NCBI GenBank assembly: GCA_030040395.1
Contig: JASHTU010000148.1
Coordinates: 1 to 8,442 of the forward strand
Direction of reading: 5' to 3'
Length of the DNA: 8,442 nt
DNA from: Acidobacteriaceae bacterium
GTDB lineage: Bacteria > Acidobacteriota > Terriglobia > Terriglobales > Acidobacteriaceae
Every line of letters begins with the position of its first letter. The first letter of the stretch is position 1. This document shows positions 1 through 4,912 of this stretch, piece after piece. The notes beneath the pieces are model-generated. The model saw nothing but the letters and a program-made list of their open reading frames with translations, did not search any database and was not told the origin of the DNA. Made by a program: the position numbers and the translations under genes.

Positions 1-447
1 GACAAGCTTTCCGCGCGCCTGATGGGCATGGCGGACACCGGATCGGGCCGGCGCGAAAGCTATCAATCCATCCCCATGCCGCGCATGACCAATACCTACA
101 TGCTCGCCGGTGACGACGCGCCCGAGGACATTCTGCGCTCCGTCAAGCGCGGCCTCTACGCGGTGAATTTCGGCGGCGGCCAGGTGGATATCACCAACGG
201 CAAGTTTGTCTTCTCCGCCTCCGAAGCCTATCTCATTGAAGACGGCAAGGTGACGGCCCCGGTGCGCGACGCGACCCTGATCGGCAACGGCCCCGAGGCG
301 CTCAAATACGTCTCCATGGTGGGCAACGACCTGAAGCTCGACGAGGGCATCGGCACCTGCGGCAAAGAGGGCCAAAACGTGCCCGTGGGCGTGGGGATAC
401 CGACGGTGAAGCTCGACAAAATGACGGTGGGCGGCACTGGAAGATAA
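1..447 (+). CDS. tldD: TldD family metalloprotease, C-terminal part (5' end outside window)
   Basis: This is the last 148 codons of a TldD/PmbA-family protein, read in frame from base 1 to the TAA at 445-447. Family knowledge: TldD pairs with TldE (PmbA) in a zinc protease acting on unfolded or modified peptides, such as microcin precursors and the CcdA antitoxin. What is seen: the visible part closely follows the C-terminal domain of E. coli TldD as I remember it. Landmarks are [20 protein letters not shown], then [46 protein letters not shown] and [11 protein letters not shown]. The Cys in GTCGKEGQ (codon 358-360) aligns with the family's third zinc ligand. The HExxxH pair should lie upstream, outside the window. 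The C-terminus ends normally (VGGTGR), so only the 5' end is missing. No tldE follows directly; the next gene is an unrelated unknown one that overlaps the stop codon by one base. Confidence 0.93.
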   Translation, partial: DKLSARLMGMADTGSGRRESYQSIPMPRMTNTYMLAGDDAPEDILRSVKRGLYAVNFGGGQVDITNGKFVFSASEAYLIEDGKVTAPVRDATLIGNGPEALKYVSMVGNDLKLDEGIGTCGKEGQNVPVGVGIPTVKLDKMTVGGTGR

Positions 448-1063
448 TGATCGCGGTGCTAATCGACCAGGCGCCGGCGACTCCAAGTGCTCGGAGCACG
501 TGGGGTCCGGGTTTAGCTGGAGTAATCCTCGGATTCCTCTTGGGCGAATTAGTCTCGTACCTCAAGAAACGACATGAGCGCAAGAGAGAACCTCGCCGAT
601 TCATCGCTGATCAGGCGAACCGCCTGATGGAGGATGTCGTAAGAGTGTTCTTCGGCGCGAAAAATGAGCTTGGGTGCTTGGCGTCGGAACTGTTCAAACG
701 GATGAGTCGATCAACGCAGCCCAGAAGCTGTCCTCTCAATTCCACGGGGTAACAGGTGAAATTCCAGGGGCGCGCGAACTTGAACAACTTCGTCACGAAC
801 GTCAGAAATATGTTGATGCCGCTTACGCCAATCTCAAGAGATACCATTCCCAGGGCGAGCCCTCCGTAAAGTTGTTATGCACGTTGCCGATTGCGATTGA
901 CCTAAGCTTCTTGAACGAGTTCCTTGCTAAGGTGACAGAAACCTATCAGTGGGATACGGAAGGCGTGATCAAACAATGCCATCTCTACGAGAGCTTGCAT
1001 GATCAGCTTTTGGACGTGAGAAGGCAGGTGCTTGACGAACTCCTTGTCTCGATTAAGAAATAG
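447..1063 (+). pseudogene. Unknown membrane-anchored helical protein, interrupted by a frameshift
   Basis: Two overlapping open frames appear to be one gene. The first (447-752, ATG overlapping the tldD TAA by one base) gives an N-terminus with one probable transmembrane helix at about residues 22-38 (GPGLAGVILGFLLGELVSYL), followed by a very basic stretch (KKRHERKRE). After about residue 75 (GAKNELG) it drifts into an Arg/Ser/Pro-rich tail. The second frame (open after the TGA at 665-667, to TAG at 1061-1063) continues a sensible soluble helical protein (DESINAAQKLSSQF, LEQLRHERQKYVDAAYANLKRY, LLDVRRQVLDELLVSIKK) but has no credible start or ribosome site of its own. Adding one base in the GGG run at 672-674 would join them into about 205 residues. 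Base composition is clearly more AT-rich than the flanking genes, suggesting transfer. I do not recognise the family. It may be a true pseudogene or an assembly error. Confidence 0.6.
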
Positions 1064-1106
1064 CAGATGGGTGTTTCAGATTTGCCTATAACGGCAGGTG
1101 CGTTCT

Positions 1107-1400
1107 TCACGCCGCATCCTCTAGGCTCACTTTTACCTTCCGCCCGAGCGCCGAAGCAATATTCACCAACGCATCGACGGAAAAGCGCGAAATTCGCCCG
1201 CGCAGCAGATCGTTGATCCGCGGCTGGGTCACTCCACATCGCTTCGCAGCCTCGGCCTGGGTCCACCCATTTTCCTTGATGATCGCCTCAATTTTCATCA
1301 TGAGGTCGGAGCGCAGGCTCAGGTTTGCCGCCTCTTTCGGCGTATCGGCAATTGCATCCCAAACGTTCTCGAACTCTTCAAACTCCAATTTGCTCATCAT
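1107..1400 (-). CDS. XRE-family antitoxin (HigA-like, COG5606 type)
   Basis: A 97-residue protein with an N-terminal segment of the type common in this family (FENVWDAIADTPKEAANLSLRSDLM) and a Cro/C1-type helix-turn-helix at about residues 38-88. Its recognition region reads TQAEAAKRCGVTQPRINDLL, followed by the usual FSVDALVNIASALGRKVKV tail. Family knowledge: such proteins neutralise the partner RelE/HigB-fold toxin and repress the operon by binding its promoter. The start ATG (1398-1400) overlaps the toxin stop TGA (1397-1399) as ATGA, so translation is coupled to the toxin. There is a GAGG three bases before the first ATG and six before the second (1395-1397), so the real start may be the second Met. 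The gene ends tail to tail with the frameshifted gene, 43 bp away, with no obvious terminator hairpin between them. Confidence 0.88.
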   Translation of the reverse strand: MMSKLEFEEFENVWDAIADTPKEAANLSLRSDLMMKIEAIIKENGWTQAEAAKRCGVTQPRINDLLRGRISRFSVDALVNIASALGRKVKVSLEDAA

Positions 1401-1726
1401 CGACCTCGCATCAGTTCCTGGTATCGCTCACGTGCAATCTCCATATCGCCCTGCGAAGTGGCCCTGGTCTTCTTTTGGAAGGCATGGAGCACATATACAG
1501 CCTCCGCTAATCGCGCCGTGTACACGACACGATACGCCCCTGATTCATCCCGGATGCGAATTTCCTCGACGCCTTTGCCAATTGGGAGCATTGGCTTGAA
1601 GTTCTCCGCCGGAAGCCCTGCCTGCACCCGCTGCAATTGGTGCCCAGCCTCTTGGCGAGCATCTTTCGGAAACTCCCGCAACGCTTTACGGGACCATCCC
1701 CGTCGCCGCCGCCTGTTCGTGCGCAT
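1397..1726 (-). CDS. RelE/HigB-superfamily toxin (phage-derived Gp49-like, COG4679 type)
   Basis: A 109-residue basic protein with the hallmarks of the Gp49-like/HigB toxin family: LREFPKDARQEAGHQLQRVQ (17-36), KPMLPIGKGVEEIRIRD (44-60), SGAYRVVYTARLAEAVYVLHAFQKKT (62-87) and a C-terminal IARERYQELM. Family knowledge: these toxins are mostly ribosome-dependent mRNA endonucleases, and the partner antitoxin is encoded immediately downstream, as here. Start: the ATG at 1724-1726 gives the usual number of residues before the LR-FP motif, which supports it, but it lies inside lipA, so 41 bp overlap the lipA 3' end in another frame. The N-terminus MRTNRRRRRGWSRKA is unusually Arg-rich because it reads the lipA GCG-rich tail out of frame. 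There is no good ribosome site (only a GAG), so translation is probably coupled to lipA. The specific target is unknown. Confidence 0.88.
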   Translation of the reverse strand: MRTNRRRRRGWSRKALREFPKDARQEAGHQLQRVQAGLPAENFKPMLPIGKGVEEIRIRDESGAYRVVYTARLAEAVYVLHAFQKKTRATSQGDMEIARERYQELMRGR

Positions 1727-2585
1727 GGTAGCTCGACCGCACCAGCGGCCCGGACTCCACGTGTCGAAATCCCATTGTCAGCGCTTCGGCCTTCAGTTCA
1801 GCGAACTCGCGCGGCGTATAAAGCCGCGCCATGGGCAGGTGGTCGCGCGAGGGGCGCAGGTATTGCCCGACGGTGAGAATATCGCAACCCACGGCGGCCA
1901 AGTCACGGAAGACCTCGAGCAGTTCGCGTGTCTCCTCGCCCAACCCGACCATGACGCCGGATTTCGTCAGCCCGGCCGGCCGCAGCTCTTTGGCATAGCG
2001 CAAGAGCTCAAGAGAGCGCTCGTAACGCGCGCCCGAGCGCACCACGCGGTAGAGCCGCGGCACGGACTCCGTGTTGTGGTTAAGGATCTCCGGCTCCGCT
2101 TCGACAACCATGCGAATGGCTTGCTTGTCGCCCTGAAAATCCGGGATCAAAACTTCCACCCGGCAGCCGGGGGCCTGGCGGCGAACTTCCTCGATCACCA
2201 TGGCGAACGCCCGCGCTCCGCCCACATTGTCGTCGTCGCGGTTCACGCTGGTCACGACCGCGTGCTCCAGGCCGAGCGCGGCCACAGCCTGCGCCACGCG
2301 TCGCGGTTCGTCGAAATCGATGGGCTCCGGCCGGCCTTTGGGCACCGCGCAAAAACCGCAGCGGCGCGTGCACAGGTTGCCCAGCATCATGAAGGTCGCG
2401 GTCCGGTGATGCCAGCACTCGCCGATGTTGGGGCAATGGGCGCTCTCGCACACCGTGTGGAGCGCGAGCGACCGGGCCAGCCGCTTGAGGTCGTGGTAGT
2501 TTTCGCCCGTGGGGGCACGCGCCTTCAGCCACTCGGGCTTGGGCGCCGGCGCCCGGCGCAGCGGCTCGATTTGCACCAATTCCAT
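1686..2585 (-). CDS. lipA: Lipoyl synthase LipA (radical SAM)
   Basis: LipA inserts two sulfurs into protein-bound octanoyl groups, making the lipoyl cofactor of pyruvate and 2-oxoglutarate dehydrogenases and glycine cleavage H protein. Both iron-sulfur motifs are intact. The auxiliary cluster motif CESAHCPNIGEC has Cys 46, 51 and 57, and the radical-SAM motif CTRRCGFC has Cys 72, 76 and 79 (numbering from the start used here). Also seen are VVTSVNRDDD, VEVLIPDFQGD, LNHNTESVPRLY, SGVMVGLGE, LTVGQYLRPS and the C-terminal RSSYHA (283-288) with the conserved serine ligand. About 299 residues, normal for the family. Start is uncertain: ATG 2585 gives MELVQIEPLRR, which fits the family and follows an AGAGGG close by. 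Upstream in-frame options are ATG 2597 and GTG 2618, neither with a ribosome site. No lipB neighbour is in the window. The stop lies inside the toxin gene. Confidence 0.96.
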   Translation of the reverse strand: MELVQIEPLRRAPAPKPEWLKARAPTGENYHDLKRLARSLALHTVCESAHCPNIGECWHHRTATFMMLGNLCTRRCGFCAVPKGRPEPIDFDEPRRVAQAVAALGLEHAVVTSVNRDDDNVGGARAFAMVIEEVRRQAPGCRVEVLIPDFQGDKQAIRMVVEAEPEILNHNTESVPRLYRVVRSGARYERSLELLRYAKELRPAGLTKSGVMVGLGEETRELLEVFRDLAAVGCDILTVGQYLRPSRDHLPMARLYTPREFAELKAEALTMGFRHVESGPLVRSSYHAHEQAAATGMVP

Positions 2586-2596
2586 CACCCTCTTCA

Positions 2597-2602
2597 TTTT
2601 AG
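2597..2602 (-). promoter_or_regulatory. Possible -10 element for lipA
   Basis: Read on the minus strand this is TAAAAT, one base away from the sigma-70 -10 consensus TATAAT. It sits 11 bases before the ATG at 2585. No convincing -35 box is seen. If it is used, the mRNA would start about 2590 and ATG 2585 would be the first start codon, with a leader of only a few bases. This is inference from the sequence pattern alone. Confidence 0.25.
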
Positions 2603-2837
2603 CGGCAGTTCGCGCCACCGGGCCCGGCGCCCCACGCGGCGGGCATTGCCCAAAGCGCGAAAGCCGGCCGCCGCCTCCGTGCCGTCCCGGGGTTCCACCG
2701 CGTTCCGCGACCCCGGAATCAACCTAAACTCGACCTTTTGCGAAGCTTACGCATCTAAGCGCAATGATTGTCTCGCTTCAGTAAGTGGGAATCCGCCGTC
2801 CCGGCAACCCACGCAATCGGCATATCGGGAGGCATAG

Positions 2838-3128
2838 ATGAAACCCGACCGTCCCTTAATTGCATCGGTCCTCTTTCTGGCCGCCGGGCTCGGTGTAATC
2901 ATCGGTTATTGCCATGGATCGACCAATTTCACCGCAAGCTATCCCTTTGCGGGCTCGATCCTGCACATCGACATGAACACGACCGGCCCGGGGGTTCTTG
3001 GCGGCCTTTTGTGCACTGCCGTTGGGGTGGTGCTGCTGGTGTGGGCTTTTATCGCCGCCATTGTGAGCCAGATCGGCCGTTGGATGTCCTCCGAGGACGA
3101 CCGGCCTACCGAGAGGTTGCTCGAGTAG
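2838..3128 (+). CDS. Small two-helix membrane protein, unknown function
   Basis: A 96-residue protein with two probable transmembrane helices, at about residues 7-24 (LIASVLFLAAGLGVIIGY) and about 53-77 (GVLGGLLCTAVGVVLLVWAFIAAIV). They are separated by a polar loop of about 28 residues (CHGSTNFTASYPFAGSILHIDMNTTG), and an acidic/basic tail (RWMSSEDDRPTERLLE) follows. The start is well supported by GGGAGG at 2827-2832, five bases before the ATG. No catalytic motif is visible and I do not recognise the family. It is probably an inner-membrane protein with both ends on the same side. It stands alone: lipA is divergent upstream, and butyrate kinase ends 37 bp downstream on the other strand. Coding character and ribosome site make it a real gene; function is unassigned. 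Confidence 0.75.
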   Translation: MKPDRPLIASVLFLAAGLGVIIGYCHGSTNFTASYPFAGSILHIDMNTTGPGVLGGLLCTAVGVVLLVWAFIAAIVSQIGRWMSSEDDRPTERLLE

Positions 3129-3164
3129 CCTTGGCGGGCGCAGCGCGAAATCTCGAATCCCCCT

Positions 3165-4283
3165 TCACGCGGTGGTCGCGGCCGGGTCCGCGCACATCCT
3201 TCGCGCCTCCTCCTCGCCGTCCAGCACGCGAAACACGCCCTCAGCCAGCGCACGCAATTCGTCTTCGCCGGGATACACGGTAACGGGAGCGATCCAGTTG
3301 ATTTGAGGGCGCAGCAGTTGAAGCACCCGCTCGCAGTGCGCCATCCCCCCGGTGACAAGCACCGCGTCCACGTTCCCTTGCAGCACCGCCGCCATGGCGC
3401 CGGCCTCCTTCGCCACTTGATACACCATCGCTTCAAGCACCGCTGCGGCCTCGCGATCTCCGTCGCCGATGCGGCGCTCGACCTCAATCAGATCGCGCGT
3501 TCCAAGATACGCAAACAGACCTCCGTCGCCAAAGAGATGGCGATCGAGTTCGGCTTGCGTCATTCTTCCGCTGAAGCAGAGTTTGACCAGCCCGCGCACG
3601 GGTAGCGCGCCGGTGCGGTCGGGGCCGAAAGGACCTTCCTCGATCGTGTTGCTGTCAATGGTCTTCCCGCCGCGGTGCGCGGAGACAGTCACGCCGCTGC
3701 CCATGTGAATGACGATCAACCGCAGATCGCCGTAGGCGCGGCCCTGTTCGCGGGCGTAACGTTGGGCCACGGCCCTGGTGTTAAGCGCGTGGCCGATGCA
3801 TACGCGTTCAACCAGCGGCGAGCCTGTGAAGCGCGCGCACGGCTCCCACTCATCCACTGTCGGGGGATCGACAATGTAGGCGTTGACCTCGGCGGCGCGC
3901 GCAAAGCTCAGCGCCAGCGCCGCGCCCAGGTTCGAAGCGTGTTCGCCAAGCCGCGCCCGCCGCAGTTCGGCCATCATCGCCTCGTCCACAAGGTAGGCGC
4001 CGCACGCCATCGGCGGCAACAGCCCACCCCTCCCGGCCACCGCAACAAAGCGCTCCTCGCCCTTTCCGCTCTCGCTGTATCCCGCCTCCTCCAGCGCCCT
4101 TTTGACCAGCTCCGCGCGATAGTCCAGCCGTTCCAGCATCGGCCGCCCGCGGAAGCGCTCCAGTTCTTCGTCCCCGTGGCGAATCGTGCGCGCCAGCTCT
4201 TCGCCGGCGCGGGTAAAAACGCCGAACTTCGTCGACGTGGTTCCAGGATCGATAACAAGAACGCGGGCGCTTTCGTCGAACAA
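3165..4283 (-). CDS. buk: Butyrate kinase (ASKHA acetokinase-like)
   Basis: A 372-residue cytosolic kinase of the acetate/butyrate kinase family, interconverting butyryl phosphate + ADP and butyrate + ATP; branched acyl phosphates are also accepted by some members. Motifs seen: the phosphate-1 loop VIDPGTTSTKFGVF (10-23), GRGGLLPP (84-91), VDPPTVDEWEP (138-148), GHALNTRA (164-171), the phosphate-2 region VIHMGSGVTVSAHRGGKTID (191-210) with DSNT and EGPFGPDRTG (216-225), and the adenosine-site VTGGMA (310-315). Length is normal for Buk (about 355-370). VDPPTVDEWEP and the Buk-like order of motifs favour Buk over acetate kinase. The start is TTG at 4281-4283, chosen because a very long Shine-Dalgarno match ends directly before it. 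The usual partner phosphotransbutyrylase (ptb) is not adjacent, so the source of acyl phosphate is not shown here. The C-terminus converges on the small membrane protein. Confidence 0.93.
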   Translation of the reverse strand: MFDESARVLVIDPGTTSTKFGVFTRAGEELARTIRHGDEELERFRGRPMLERLDYRAELVKRALEEAGYSESGKGEERFVAVAGRGGLLPPMACGAYLVDEAMMAELRRARLGEHASNLGAALALSFARAAEVNAYIVDPPTVDEWEPCARFTGSPLVERVCIGHALNTRAVAQRYAREQGRAYGDLRLIVIHMGSGVTVSAHRGGKTIDSNTIEEGPFGPDRTGALPVRGLVKLCFSGRMTQAELDRHLFGDGGLFAYLGTRDLIEVERRIGDGDREAAAVLEAMVYQVAKEAGAMAAVLQGNVDAVLVTGGMAHCERVLQLLRPQINWIAPVTVYPGEDELRALAEGVFRVLDGEEEARRMCADPAATTA

Positions 4284-4295
4284 GGATCACCTCTC
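4284..4295 (-). promoter_or_regulatory. Exceptionally long Shine-Dalgarno site of butyrate kinase
   Basis: On the minus strand the bases before the TTG start read GAGAGGTGATCC. Ten consecutive bases (GAGGTGATCC) are complementary to the typical 16S rRNA 3' tail (GGATCACCTC, then CT). Such extended pairing is more than most genes have. It fits a strong site compensating for the weak TTG start, and it decides the start codon. Confidence 0.7.
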
Positions 4296-4306
4296 AAGCG
4301 GAATTG

Positions 4307-4312
4307 AGTTTA
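4307..4312 (-). promoter_or_regulatory. Possible -10 element for butyrate kinase
   Basis: Minus-strand TAAACT, four of six bases of TATAAT, lies 11 bases upstream of the ribosome site. A weak TTCCGG (4330-4335) is 17 bases further upstream as a possible -35. The implied transcript start near 4300 would give a short leader of about 17 bases. This is pattern only, without experimental support. Confidence 0.28.
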
Positions 4313-4397
4313 CTCTGCGGCGCGGAGGTCCGGAAACGCTCCGGCTGGCCCGCCGGGCATGAATCGACGCCGTGCGCCGCGCTTCCGCCGGCCACGA

Positions 4398-4410
4398 TCT
4401 TTGTTACCAT
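4398..4410 (+). promoter_or_regulatory. Possible -10 element for the small basic protein gene
   Basis: TCTTTGTTACCAT contains a -10-like TACCAT (4405-4410), 61 bases before the GTG start at 4472. It resembles elements upstream of the 82-residue protein gene (7590-7602) and mutL (8167-8179). No clear -35 is visible. Confidence 0.22.
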
Positions 4411-4471
4411 AAAAGGCGCACTCGCCCGCGGGCGGGAAGTCCTGAACAGATTCGAGCGAAAGAGGTTGCAC

Positions 4472-4627
4472 GTGGCTGACACCACCAAGATCGAAGACAC
4501 GGCGGAACGCAAAAAGCTGAAGCGCGCGGCGCGCAAAAAGGCGCCGCCCAAAGCCAAGCGCACCACCCCACGCGGCTCCAACAAGCGAAAAGTAAAGAAG
4601 ATGGCTCGCGGCCAATCGAAGCGGTAA
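4472..4627 (+). CDS. Tiny, extremely basic protein, probable nucleic-acid binder of unknown function
   Basis: A 51-residue protein starting at GTG 4472, with AGAGG (4461-4465) six bases upstream. The same frame stays open upstream to 4304, but that extension is low in coding character and has no ribosome site, so I prefer the short form. The sequence is VADTTKIEDTAERKK followed by an almost continuous Lys/Arg/Ala/Pro stretch (KRAARKKAPPKAKR, NKRKVKKMARGQSKR). There is no hydrophobic segment and no fold is predictable by eye. Such composition is typical of histone-H1-like tails, ribosome-associated peptides or other RNA/DNA binders; this is inference only. It is divergent from buk (188 bp apart) and followed by hairpins that may terminate its mRNA, so it is probably monocistronic. 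Confidence 0.6.
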   Translation: MADTTKIEDTAERKKLKRAARKKAPPKAKRTTPRGSNKRKVKKMARGQSKR

Positions 4628-4631
4628 GAGC

Positions 4632-4666
4632 GGCTGCCGGCTGTCAGCCTTCGGATTTCAATTTTT
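4632..4666 (+). terminator. Weak hairpin plus T-run after the small basic gene
   Basis: GGCTG (4632-4636) can pair with CAGCC (4645-4649) over an eight-base loop. A five-T run lies at 4662-4666, twelve bases beyond the stem. The distance makes this a poor intrinsic terminator; the next hairpin is the better candidate. Confidence 0.22.
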
Positions 4667-4705
4667 AGCTCGATCCCACTGCGGCCGAGAGCGTTCAGCA
4701 GGCCC

Positions 4706-4725
4706 CGGCCTTTGGCCGTGCTTTT
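4706..4725 (+). terminator. Candidate intrinsic terminator
   Basis: CGGCC (4706-4710), loop TTT and GGCCG (4714-4718) form a perfect all-GC five-pair stem, followed by TGCTTTT. It lies about 80 bases after the stop of the small basic gene and about 190 bases before the permease, so it may separate the two transcripts. The T-run is short. Confidence 0.4.
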
Positions 4726-4797
4726 GGGCAAATAGAAATAGGCGTCCCACTCTTGCCATAGCCATGCTGGAGCGGCAAGAAAGGGGCGCCGCCAGCC

Positions 4798-4810
4798 TCA
4801 AGCTTATAAA
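4798..4810 (+). promoter_or_regulatory. Possible promoter -10 for the permease-deaminase pair
   Basis: TATAAA at 4805-4810 (five of six bases of TATAAT) sits in an AT-rich island within GC-rich DNA, 102 bases upstream of the permease start. No convincing -35 is found 16-18 bases upstream. It is the best -10 match in this intergenic stretch. Confidence 0.3.
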
Positions 4811-4912
4811 ATCACGCGCTCGGCGACCCGCATGTTTGGGCTCCAGGCCAAAGGCTGATCCCCAATCGTTGAGAGTCGACGGAGTTTTTCCCGCAGTAGA
4901 GGCTTGTATCCT

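Noticed and set aside
674..1063. Second half of the frameshifted gene as an independent GTG-started gene
   Set aside because: There is no Shine-Dalgarno before the GTG, and the sequence reads as a natural continuation of the first frame.
440..1745. Direct repeats flanking the accessory patch (GCTAATCGACC near 460 and AGCTCGACC near 1731)
   Set aside because: Similarity is short and imperfect, and it falls within coding sequence. Not convincing as a target-site duplication or attachment site.
1458..2837. Long plus-strand open frame (459 codons) opposite lipA and the toxin
   Set aside because: The minus strand holds the unmistakable LipA and toxin. The plus frame is an Arg/His/Pro-rich GC-driven shadow without domains and continues through an intergenic region.
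3675..4307. 210-codon plus-strand open frame opposite butyrate kinase
   Set aside because: Composition is that of a GC-rich antisense shadow and the opposite strand is clearly Buk.
4304..4471. Longer N-terminus of the small basic protein from 4304
   Set aside because: The extra 56 codons lack a ribosome site, have no coherent protein character and overlap the probable buk promoter. GTG 4472 has a good AGAGG.
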